DNA of 64,000 bases from Scybalomonas sp905214925 (lineage in GTDB: Bacteria; Bacillota; Clostridia; Lachnospirales; Lachnospiraceae), in the NCBI GenBank assembly GCA_905214925.1, contig CAJMOB010000009.1:1-64000 (forward strand), in the 5' to 3' direction. How positions within the stretch are numbered: the stretch's first letter is position 1; each line of letters starts with the position of its first letter. Positions 1 through 6,775 of the stretch are shown piece after piece. A model generated the notes under the pieces. That model made no database searches. It was not told the origin of the DNA and was given only the letters and a program-made list of their open reading frames with translations. The translations under genes and the position numbers were made by a program.

Positions 1-332
1 TTAGTACGAGTAAAATCACTGTTTGTGATATATTGATTCCACCCTTTCCACAAACTTGCTGTCTGTTTGTTAAAAAATATATAAGGCATATCTGAATATG
101 GATCTATAACTTTAATTGTTGCTGTATCGGGAAGCAATCTATCTACAAAAACATAACCTGTTGGATGTTCTGTTGGCATATTAACTCCATTTCCTACATA
201 ATACTTACCTGTTTTTAACGTAAATATGTCAACACCGTCTAAAGATTGCAAATTAATATTATTATATTCATGGATAAAGAAATAGTAAAGATTTGGAAAT
301 TGAATTGAGAAACAAACGAATGTTTGGTATAA
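1..332 (-). CDS. Start-less phage tail-fibre fragment (pyocin-knob-like), runs off the left edge
   Basis: An open frame on the minus strand runs from an in-frame TAA at 335-333 to the window edge without a stop. It reads ...LQSLDGVDIFTLKTGKYYVG, then NMPTEHPTGYVFVDR and later LWKGWNQYIT. The pattern (TGxYY, then N-P-GYV, then WKGW) is what I know from pyocin-knob domains at the tips of phage tail fibres. There is no good start: the only ATG (179-177) lies inside the domain, and TTG at 251-249 has no ribosome binding site. It therefore looks like a 5'-truncated cassette or the silent half of an invertible tail-fibre gene. It faces away from the + strand phage genes that follow. The family call is by eye; the truncation is seen directly. 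Confidence 0.6.
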
Positions 333-360
333 TTAGAATATAAGAAACTGAATAAAAAAA

Positions 361-399
361 GGATAGGCTCCACGCCGACCAAAGCAATTGAGCCTATCC
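361..399 (-). terminator. Perfect 10-bp inverted repeat, terminator-like on the minus strand
   Basis: GGATAGGCTC (361-370) and GAGCCTATCC (390-399) are perfect reverse complements around a 19-base loop. On the minus strand the stem is followed by a run of seven T, so it would stop transcription coming from the right just before the tail-fibre fragment. It could instead be a recombination site for the adjacent recombinase. Confidence 0.55.
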
Positions 400-412
400 A
401 ACACACAAGTAG

Positions 413-442
413 TGTCTGGGAATATTATACACGATCCAGACA
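413..442. repeat. Short inverted repeat upstream of the recombinase gene
   Basis: TGTCTGG (413-419) and CCAGACA (436-442) flank 16 AT-rich bases. It lies 35 bases before the recombinase start, so it may be an operator or a crossover site. No function can be read from sequence alone. Confidence 0.4.
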
Positions 443-477
443 TTATTTGCAATGGTAAAAAGGAGCGTGTGTTTTTT

Positions 478-1494
478 ATGCAAACAATTCGGAACAAAGA
501 AGAAATAATCCTACAAGTGGTAAGTGTTATGACAACTCTTACTATGGAGCAAACAGCACAGTTAAAGATGGCACTAGAAATAGCATTACATAATTGCAAG
601 ATAATACAAGAAGAAAATTCTCTTACGACAGATGCAAACAATAACGAGCATGTTCTTAAAGTATTTATTGCCAGTAAAAAAGTTTCTGGTCGTTCTGATG
701 GAACGCTACGGAATTACTATGGAGAGGTAAAAAAATTATTTGATTATCTAAAAAAGGATTATAAAAAAATCAGTACAGATGATATTCGAATGTATATGTA
801 TCATAGACAGCAGGAATCAAATTTAAGTAATAATAGTGTTAATAACATTAGACTTTGCTTAAAATCGTTCTTTAAATTTCTAATGGTAGAAGAATATATA
901 GATAAAGATCCAATGCTACGAATAGAAGCCCTTAGAGAAGAGGTGGTAGTAAGAACCACTTTAACAGCAGAACAAACAGAATTAATTCGATGTAATTGTG
1001 TAAGGGAAAGAGATCTAGCTATAGTAGATTTTCTTTTATCTAGTGGAGTTCGAGTAGGAGAATTAATCAAGTTAAATATATCAGATATTGATTTTAACAA
1101 TCGCTCCGCTATTGTAAAAGGCAAAGGAAGAAAAGAACGGCAAATATATTTTTCAGGAAAGGCATTAGTGCATTTGAAAAAATATCTAGAAAGTCGAAAT
1201 GATAATAATGAAGCATTATTTGTAGCTATTAAAAAACCGTATAAAAGATTATCTGCATCAGGCATTCAAGAAATTTTACGGAATATTCCAAAAAATAATG
1301 AACAAACAAAAAATATACATTTGCATCCACATGCCTGTAGATACACATTTGCAACTTCACTAATTAATAAGGGAGCGCCACTTGAACATGTTACCGAAAT
1401 GTTAGGGCATGTCAATGGTGATACAACAAGAAAGTGTTATGCAAAAATAAATAAAACAACTATAAAGAATTCTCATGATAAATATGTTGATTAA
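478..1494 (+). CDS. Tyrosine recombinase (XerD/invertase-like)
   Basis: A 338-residue phage-integrase-family recombinase. A SAM-like core-binding domain lies at roughly residues 55-150 and the catalytic domain at about 165-325. Catalytic residues visible are the first Arg in SSGVRVGEL (about 217), H285 and R288 in HPHACRYTF, H311 in MLGH and the nucleophile Y321 in KCYAKI. An upstream TTG at 388 would extend it, but ATG 478 is preceded by GGAG at 462-465 and keeps the conserved body, so it is preferred. It lies between a reversed tail-fibre fragment and the XkdX-holin-endolysin genes, where phages often carry an invertase that switches tail fibres. It could instead be a displaced integrase. 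Family assignment is firm; the role is inferred. Confidence 0.85.
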   Translation: MQTIRNKEEIILQVVSVMTTLTMEQTAQLKMALEIALHNCKIIQEENSLTTDANNNEHVLKVFIASKKVSGRSDGTLRNYYGEVKKLFDYLKKDYKKISTDDIRMYMYHRQQESNLSNNSVNNIRLCLKSFFKFLMVEEYIDKDPMLRIEALREEVVVRTTLTAEQTELIRCNCVRERDLAIVDFLLSSGVRVGELIKLNISDIDFNNRSAIVKGKGRKERQIYFSGKALVHLKKYLESRNDNNEALFVAIKKPYKRLSASGIQEILRNIPKNNEQTKNIHLHPHACRYTFATSLINKGAPLEHVTEMLGHVNGDTTRKCYAKINKTTIKNSHDKYVD

Positions 1495-1573
1495 AGAAAA
1501 TTAGAGGTAGGAATTTATCCTATCTCTTTTTTAATACAAAATTTTAAGCCGAAAAGGCAGAAAGGAGTCCGTT

Positions 1574-1915
1574 ATGGAAAAAATTGTTTTAAAAGACACA
1601 ACTGAAATTAATGTAGAAGGAGGAATGTCATCAAATTATTTTGAATCGATTGTTACTGGCTATAATGAAATGAAACAACTTTATGAAAAATTGACACAAG
1701 ATAATTTGAGTGAATTTAAGGTAATGAATGAGGCAGGACTTGTGTGTGCTATCGTGAAGCATAAGAAATTATCTAAAGAATGTAGATTTGAAATGATTGA
1801 GGGAACGGAAAATCTTCGTGTAAAAGTTACATTAGAAGATGTAGACATGAAAGATGTTAAGTTATCACAAACATTAGCTAATACTGATTATATTGTCATG
1901 ATGCAAGGAATGTAA
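1574..1915 (+). CDS. Small phage protein of unknown function
   Basis: 113 residues, ATG preceded by GAAAGGAGT. The composition is mixed and charged, with no membrane segment or signal peptide. I recognise no domain. It lies between the recombinase and XkdX, where Firmicute phages carry short tail-fibre-linked proteins, so a minor structural or tail-assembly role is possible. Spacing to the next gene is 16 bases, consistent with one late transcript. Confidence 0.65.
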   Translation: MEKIVLKDTTEINVEGGMSSNYFESIVTGYNEMKQLYEKLTQDNLSEFKVMNEAGLVCAIVKHKKLSKECRFEMIEGTENLRVKVTLEDVDMKDVKLSQTLANTDYIVMMQGM

Positions 1916-1931
1916 AGAAGGGAGAAATAGA

Positions 1932-2069
1932 ATGAGCAGAAATTTTGAAAAAGTAAAAGAATATTATCAGAAGGGATTTTGGGATTTAGATATGGTTAAG
2001 AATTCTGTAAATCGATGGATTACAGAATCTGAATTTAAAGAAATTACAGAACAAGAGTACATTAAATAA
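1932..2069 (+). CDS. XkdX family small phage protein
   Basis: A 45-residue frame starting at ATG 1932 with AGGGAG just upstream. The product begins MSRNFEKVKEYYQKGFWD and continues with MVKNSVNRWITESEF. The pattern of YY-GxW near the N terminus followed by V-x-RWITxxEFxEIT is characteristic of the XkdX family, tiny proteins encoded between tail-fibre and holin genes of PBSX-like and siphovirus prophages. The biochemical role is not established. Its position directly before a holin supports the call. Confidence 0.85.
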   Translation: MSRNFEKVKEYYQKGFWDLDMVKNSVNRWITESEFKEITEQEYIK

Positions 2070-2107
2070 AATGGATTTTGGGACATCTCAAGGGAAAGGA
2101 AGAGCAT

Positions 2108-2581
2108 ATGACAAAAACAATTTATGTAGTGCAAGCAGTAGCAAGTGGGATATTAGCATGGATTTCTTCTAAGATGGGAATTTTATTCCCAGTCTTAGGA
2201 GTTTTATTTTTACTTATGGTTTTAGACTATATAACAGGAATGATGGCAAGTAAAACAGAATCCTTGGAGTATCCAGATGATCCAAGTTATGGATGGTCTA
2301 GTAAGAAAGGGTTAAAAGGAATTATTAAAAAGGTAGGTTACCTTTGTATTATTGCTGTAGCAATGGTTATAGATTTTATAATCTTAAAAGTTGCCTATCA
2401 GATAGGTATTGAAGTACATGGTAAAGCATATTTTGGAATACTAGTGACTGTATGGTATATACTTAATGAAATGTTATCTATAATTGAAAATACTGGAAGA
2501 ATGGGGGCAAATGTACCAGAATGGTTAAGTAAAAACATTGCAATTTTAAAAGGTAAAATTGATTCAAATTCTGAAAATTAG
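2108..2581 (+). CDS. Phage holin (toxin-secretion/phage-lysis holin family)
   Basis: About 157 residues, starting at ATG 2108 behind AAGGAAGAG. A TTG at 2078 would add ten residues but lacks a good ribosome binding site. The protein has a hydrophobic N-terminal segment, VLFLLMVLDYITGMMA at about residues 38-53, a polar stretch with KKGLKGIIKKVGYL, and two further membrane segments. The LDYxTG motif followed by a KKG..GI.KK loop is typical of the holin family that includes TcdE-like proteins. It would permeabilise the inner membrane so that the endolysin encoded next can reach the wall. Confidence 0.85.
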   Translation: MTKTIYVVQAVASGILAWISSKMGILFPVLGVLFLLMVLDYITGMMASKTESLEYPDDPSYGWSSKKGLKGIIKKVGYLCIIAVAMVIDFIILKVAYQIGIEVHGKAYFGILVTVWYILNEMLSIIENTGRMGANVPEWLSKNIAILKGKIDSNSEN

Positions 2582-2638
2582 AAGTAGGTGATCTTTAATC
2601 TCCCACGCAGGGTTAAGTGAATAGATACACATAATTTT

Positions 2639-2671
2639 AGGCTCTCTATAACAGGGAGCCTTTTGATTTTT
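2639..2671 (+). terminator. Weak intra-operon terminator or processing hairpin
   Basis: AGGCTCTC (2639-2646) pairs with GGGAGCCT (2654-2661, one wobble pair), followed by an interrupted T tract. It sits between holin and endolysin and may tune endolysin expression. Confidence 0.5.
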
Positions 2672-2694
2672 AGAAAGAAAGGGTATTAAAGTAC

Positions 2695-3546
2695 ATGACA
2701 TATACAGTTAAAAAGAATATTGCTAACAAAAACAATTATGGAGGAAAAAGAAGTGTTTCTTCTATTAAATATATAGTAGTGCATTTCACTGCGAATGATG
2801 GAGACACGGATGAAGCGAACGGAAACTATTTTGAAAATAATGTAGTAAAAACATCTGCGCATTATTTTATTGATGATGATTCTGTAACACAATCTGTTCC
2901 GGATGGATATATTGCCTATGCTGTTGGCGGAGGGAAGTATTCAGACTGCTATACAACAGGTGGTGGAAAGTTATATGGAATTGCCACAAATAGCAATACT
3001 TTAAATTTTGAATTATGTGATACCAAAAGAGATGGAAAGATTATGGCGACAGAAAAAACTTTAGATAATGCTGCTGAGTTTATTTCTAAGAAAATGAAAG
3101 AGTATAATGTTGATATCGACCATGTTATTCGCCACTTTGACGTAAATGGGAAACATTGTCCTGCTTATTTTATGGTACAGAAAGAGTGGGATAAATTTAA
3201 AGATAGAATTTTGGAAAAAAGTATTAGATTTAAAAAGCCTTCATCTACTTGGGTTCGTAATGTGCAGAAGAAACTTGGAGCAACAGTAGATGGTATTCCT
3301 GGACCAGAAACTCTCTCCAAAACGATTAAGCTAAGTAAATGGACAAATGCAAAGCATCCAGTTGTGGTACAAGTTCAAAATCGTCTTAATAGCTTGGGAT
3401 ATACTTGTGGAAAAGCGGATGGTATTTATGGAGATAAGACGGAAGCAGCAGTAAAGAAACTGCAAAAGGCTGCAAAAATTACTCCAGCAGAAGGTTGGTT
3501 AGGCAAAGGGCAAGTAACTTGGGAAGTGTTACTTGGACTTAAATAA
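2695..3546 (+). CDS. Phage endolysin: N-acetylmuramoyl-L-alanine amidase with peptidoglycan-binding repeats
   Basis: 283 residues without a signal peptide, as expected for holin-released endolysins. The N-terminal half is an Amidase_2 fold. Zinc-ligand motifs are visible in VVHFTAND (His about 25), HVIRHFDVNGKHCP (His about 147, Cys/Pro end about 155) and the SAHYFIDDD core. The C-terminal part holds two peptidoglycan_binding_1-type repeats: VRNVQKKLGATVDGIPGPET at about 187 and VQVQNRLNSLGYTCGKADG at about 225, each ending in the GxxT/K pattern. It lies directly after the holin and would cleave the MurNAc-L-Ala bond at host lysis. The ribosome binding site (AAAGAAAGGG) is rather distant. Confidence 0.92.
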   Translation: MTYTVKKNIANKNNYGGKRSVSSIKYIVVHFTANDGDTDEANGNYFENNVVKTSAHYFIDDDSVTQSVPDGYIAYAVGGGKYSDCYTTGGGKLYGIATNSNTLNFELCDTKRDGKIMATEKTLDNAAEFISKKMKEYNVDIDHVIRHFDVNGKHCPAYFMVQKEWDKFKDRILEKSIRFKKPSSTWVRNVQKKLGATVDGIPGPETLSKTIKLSKWTNAKHPVVVQVQNRLNSLGYTCGKADGIYGDKTEAAVKKLQKAAKITPAEGWLGKGQVTWEVLLGLK

Positions 3547-3556
3547 AATAGTAGAT

Positions 3557-3634
3557 AGCTGCTTATATGTATCACTCTATAAAGTTAGAACTAAAAAATT
3601 AACAATTGGATTCGACACATATAGGTAGCTTTTT
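3557..3634 (+). terminator. Terminator of the phage lysis cassette
   Basis: AGCTGCTTATATGT (3557-3570) pairs over 14 positions (two wobbles) with ACATATAGGTAGCT (3617-3630), followed by TTTTT. The loop is unusually long at about 46 bases. Confidence 0.65.
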
Positions 3635-3643
3635 ATAAAAAGG

Positions 3644-3672
3644 TTGAATTTTGAAAAAAAGAGAGGTATAAT
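3644..3672 (+). promoter_or_regulatory. Promoter of the mini-CRISPR unit
   Basis: TTGAAT (3644-3649), 17 bases, TATAAT (3667-3672). Transcription would start near 3679, about 20 bases before the first repeat. Confidence 0.7.
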
Positions 3673-3700
3673 GAAAAATAAAAATGACGTAAATACGATA

Positions 3701-3860
3701 GTTTAATGAGAACAGAAGTTGTATTGAAATATTCCTCCATTAACTTACATCAATTTACATTATCCGTTTAATGAGAACAGAAGTTGTATTGAAATATCTG
3801 CCCCTTACGAGCACCGTAAGATGAGATGAAGTTTAATAAGAACAAGAGTTGTAAATTCAT
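3701..3860 (+). CRISPR. Mini CRISPR array: three 30-base repeats, two 35-base spacers, no cas genes in the window
   Basis: Two identical 30-base repeats (3701-3730 and 3766-3795) start GTTTAATGAGAAC and end GTATTGAAAT. A third, degenerate copy occupies 3831-3860. Spacers at 3731-3765 and 3796-3830 are each exactly 35 bases. The ATTGAAAT-type 3' end and the decayed right-hand repeat both indicate left-to-right transcription, matching the promoter at 3644. The repeat and spacer sizes suit type I or III systems, but the type cannot be assigned. It lies between the prophage endolysin and truncated sleC, so it is probably carried by the prophage and would need Cas proteins made elsewhere. Confidence 0.8.
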
Positions 3861-3870
3861 GTATTCTAAT

Positions 3871-3903
3871 AAAAAAAGCCCCTAGCATTAGGAGCTTTTT
3901 TTC
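3871..3903 (+). terminator. Terminator closing the mini-CRISPR unit
   Basis: A-rich arm plus GCCCCTA, loop GCAT, then TAGGAGC and seven or more T (one mismatch in the stem). It follows the last repeat by ten bases. Being A-rich then T-rich, it could also work for the opposing strand. Confidence 0.75.
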
Positions 3904-3964
3904 TATCTATATCAGATTCCTTCCATATTATATATGTAATAAAAAAATAGTATCTCTGTTATTA

Positions 3965-4840
3965 CTATAAGGTCATCCAGTTTGGGCAACTTACTCTTTT
4001 ACCATCACAATACTGAGTAAGAATTGGTTGTTTCACTCCTGGTCTTGATAGATAGTTTCCAAATAAGTTATCTACCACTCGATCGATGCTATCAAATACA
4101 TTTTTTCCAGGCATCCATTTATGATCATAGGCAGTGGAGGAAGTAATCGTAAAATTATATCCTTTATTCCGATACCATTCTGTATAGACGCGGTTAAGAG
4201 TAAATGACATAATCGCAAGTACATTAGCCATAATTGTATTTTCAGACCAAGTAGCGTAAATTTCACAAGAAGCTACGTTTTTGATATAATCTCGATATCG
4301 CACATAGTGGTTTTGTGCAGAGGGGTCACTAATTGGACCGTCATGTACAATAATAAATTCAGGAACAACAACGCGACTTAGAACGATTTCACCTGTTTCA
4401 TTTACTGGTTTAATCTCAGCTTCCGCAATTTTTGGAGGATAATCTCCAAATAAGGTATGGGGACCTATGACGAAAGACTCTGGCTGTGAATTCGTAGAAG
4501 TTGTTGGAGTTAATACAACATTTTGAAGGGCGGTAACTTCTGGAAGAATTTGAGAACCAGTAAACGTAGCTGGTTCATAGCCATCAGCAGATACTTGGAT
4601 TGTATATTCTGCATAAGGCTGTTCTGTACTCGGTTCCATACTGTATTCTAATGGTGGTGCAGGAAGGTCGGCTGTTTCGGAACGACCATCGCTATTTGTT
4701 GTAAGAGTTTCCGTGGCAGATTCAGGATCGCCTGTATAGGAGACGCGGATATTGGCGTTTTCGATTGGGAGAGCGCCCACAGAAGAATTTACTCGTACTT
4801 GAAGTCGTCCTGTATCTACAAAATTACTATTATTGGCCAT
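3965..4840 (-). pseudogene. sleC: Spore cortex-lytic enzyme SleC, C-terminally truncated
   Basis: 291 residues from ATG 4840, with GAGG six bases upstream; an upstream ATG at 4879 lacks support. The protein follows Clostridium SleC closely: a propeptide with APPLEYSMEPSTEQPYAEY, then VLTP, PHTLFGDYPPKIAEAEIKP, VVPEFIIVHDGPISDPSAQN, the SpoIID-like catalytic region YIKNVASCEIYATW and NVLAIMSFTLNRVYTEWYR, ending QYCDGKRVSCPNWMT. Known SleC proteins continue with QWGS and about 130 further residues including a peptidoglycan-binding domain; here the frame stops at once (Leu, TAG). The break at about 3974 meets phage/CRISPR DNA, so a prophage probably interrupts the gene. SleC normally degrades spore cortex during germination. 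Whether this fragment works, or is repaired by excision, is unknown. It follows dinB on the same strand by 57 bases. Confidence 0.85.
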
Positions 4841-4897
4841 AAAAAACCTCAAAGGTTGATTTGGTATTACAATATGCAAAAGAAAGAAAAAGGTGAT

Positions 4898-6097
4898 TTA
4901 TTTTTCCAGAAAACTAGCCCGTTTTATCGCTCCATCTCCAAATTTTTTTCGGATAGAATCCAATGCGCCATCTAATTTCTTGTATTTTTCCGCATTTTTT
5001 GTTTCAAATAAATTGAGCTGTTGGCTTTCATCTGCCGTAATTTTATTAGCGCCGCAACCTAAGAGACGAATGGGAGTTCCATTCCATAGTTCATCAAAAA
5101 GCTCACAAATAACATGATAAAAAATGTCTGTCGTATTCGTTGGAGTTAAAAGAGTCCGTTGATGTGTAACGTGGACGAAAGTTTGATAAGTAATGGTGAT
5201 GGAAAGTGTGACGCCTAAAACATTGGATTCACGCATACGACGGCATACGGTTTCGCTTAAAGAAAGTAAAATCCATTTTGCACGGCTGGCATCTTCCACA
5301 TCGAATGGAATGGTAACTTCGTTGCTATAACCTTTTGCAGAAGAGGCTTTTTTTTCAATAAAAGAAATAGAGTTTCCGTTGGCATAGCTGTGAATTACTT
5401 CTCCTTGCTTTTTTAAGTGGGAGGTGAGAAAGGTGATGTCTGTTTTTGCTAGTTCACCAATCGTATAGATTCCAAGTTCTTTTAATTTTCGCTCAGTGGC
5501 TCGTCCGACAGAAAAGAGTTTTCGAACAGGAAGAGGCCATATTTTTTCTTCCACTTCTTCTGGGAACAGTGTGTGGATTTTATCTGGTTTATCAAAGTCA
5601 GAGGCCATTTTTGCCAATACTTTGTTGGAAGAAATACCGATGTTTACCGTAAAACCAAGTTCTTCTTTGATTTTTTCTTTTAGGCGGGTAGCCGAAGTGA
5701 TTGGATCCCCATAAACAAGTTGAGTATGGCTCATATCACAAAAGGCTTCGTCAATCGAAAATTGTTCGACACAAGGGGCATAGTTTTCTAATAATTGAAT
5801 TAACTTCTTTGAATACTTTTTATATAGAGTATGATTTGGTGGCACAAGCACTAGGTTTGGACATTTTTTGAGAGCAGAATAGATCGTTTCTCCTGTAGTA
5901 ATACCATAAGATTTTGCTAAGGTGGATTTTGCTAAAATAACTCCATGACGTTTTTCTTGGTCTCCTCCGATAGCAGAAGGAATTGTCCTTAAATCAACTG
6001 AATCAGGAGCCTTGTTCTTTCGTTCACAAGATTCCCAACTTAAATAAGCAGAGTTAACGTCCACATGAAAAATTAAACAATCAGAATGTGCCTTCAT
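4898..6097 (-). CDS. dinB: Y-family DNA polymerase (DinB/Pol IV-like)
   Basis: 399 residues. The N terminus IFHVDVNSAYLSWES carries the first catalytic Asp in the clostridial form of the Y-family motif. The second motif is QFSIDEAFCDM (about residue 114), and NIGISSNKVLAKMASDFDKP matches the palm/thumb border. Little-finger domain sequence follows to about 350, and DESQQLNLFE near the C terminus is a classic beta-clamp-binding motif. It would perform translesion synthesis. The ribosome binding site GGAGGT lies 11 bases before ATG 6097. A short palindrome sits upstream, but no recognisable LexA box. The sleC fragment follows on the same strand and may share its transcript. Confidence 0.9.
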   Translation of the reverse strand: MKAHSDCLIFHVDVNSAYLSWESCERKNKAPDSVDLRTIPSAIGGDQEKRHGVILAKSTLAKSYGITTGETIYSALKKCPNLVLVPPNHTLYKKYSKKLIQLLENYAPCVEQFSIDEAFCDMSHTQLVYGDPITSATRLKEKIKEELGFTVNIGISSNKVLAKMASDFDKPDKIHTLFPEEVEEKIWPLPVRKLFSVGRATERKLKELGIYTIGELAKTDITFLTSHLKKQGEVIHSYANGNSISFIEKKASSAKGYSNEVTIPFDVEDASRAKWILLSLSETVCRRMRESNVLGVTLSITITYQTFVHVTHQRTLLTPTNTTDIFYHVICELFDELWNGTPIRLLGCGANKITADESQQLNLFETKNAEKYKKLDGALDSIRKKFGDGAIKRASFLEK

Positions 6098-6134
6098 AAG
6101 GGTAAAATACCTCCATCATCGATAATATTAAAAT

Positions 6135-6149
6135 AATGATTGAATCATT
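6135..6149. promoter_or_regulatory. 15-base palindrome in the divergent intergenic region
   Basis: AATGATT-G-AATCATT is perfect. It lies 38 bases upstream of dinB and 124 bases upstream of the divergent membrane-protein gene. It could be an operator; the binding protein is unknown. Confidence 0.35.
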
Positions 6150-6272
6150 GAAACTTATAGTAATACATAAGGAAACAATAAGTCAATGTTTCCCGTTTTC
6201 TTCCATGTATGTTTTTTTTCGTTCTGTAAATACTAAAAGCAGTGAAAAAAGTGAAGCAACAGGAGGAGAAGA

Positions 6273-6668
6273 ATGGAAAAGAGGTTAAAAGAAAATGTAG
6301 CCCTTTTTTTATTAGGGGGGCTTTTATATTATCATATAGAAGTGTTGTGGAGAGGATTTTCTCATATATCAATGATTTTTTGTGGCGGATTTTGTTTTTT
6401 ATCGGTTGGTAAAATAGCATGTCGATTGAAAGATAAAGTATCAATGATTGGACAAATGGTATTAGGTGCTATCTCTATTACTGGAATTGAGTTGTTGACT
6501 GGAGTAGTTGTAAATTTATGGTTACATTTAAATGTATGGGATTATTCAGACGTTCCAGGAAACTTTTTAGGGCAGATTTGTCTAAAATACAGTGTTTTTT
6601 GGTTCTTTTTATCTGCACCATGTATTAAAGTCTATAATTGGATTGAAGAAAATGTATTTTCTGTGTAA
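6273..6668 (+). CDS. Small integral membrane protein, putative ABC-transporter permease type (CmpB-like)
   Basis: 131 residues with about four hydrophobic segments (residues 10-30, 33-48, 58-82, 95-118). The stretch GAISITGIELLTGVVVNLWL, then VWDYSDVPGNFLGQICLKYS, resembles the PF06541 'putative ABC transporter permease' family. That family is widespread in Lachnospiraceae and has no proven substrate. The length fits the single-domain members. The ribosome binding site is AGGAGGAGAAG. It stands alone, with its own terminator downstream. I assign no transport role. Confidence 0.7.
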   Translation: MEKRLKENVALFLLGGLLYYHIEVLWRGFSHISMIFCGGFCFLSVGKIACRLKDKVSMIGQMVLGAISITGIELLTGVVVNLWLHLNVWDYSDVPGNFLGQICLKYSVFWFFLSAPCIKVYNWIEENVFSV

Positions 6669-6706
6669 AAATGTCTTTTAAAATCTGAAATTTATGGTAT
6701 ACTGTC

Positions 6707-6732
6707 AAAGTGTCTGTTTTATCAGGCACTTT
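6707..6732 (+). terminator. Terminator after the CmpB-like gene
   Basis: AAAGTGTCTG and CAGGCACTTT form a stem (one wobble pair) with a six-base loop, followed by ATTATTT. The T tract is weak. Confidence 0.5.
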
Positions 6733-6775
6733 ATTATTTAGAACAGAATACAAATAAAATTTTTGGGAGAGAGAT

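Noticed and set aside
478..1494. Recombinase as the prophage integrase
   Set aside because: It is 2.5 kb from the border, between fibre and lysis genes, not next to an attachment site; not excluded, but an invertase role fits the position better.
4072..5714. Several short open frames on both strands across sleC and dinB
   Set aside because: They overlap well-supported genes, lack ribosome binding sites and show no domain.
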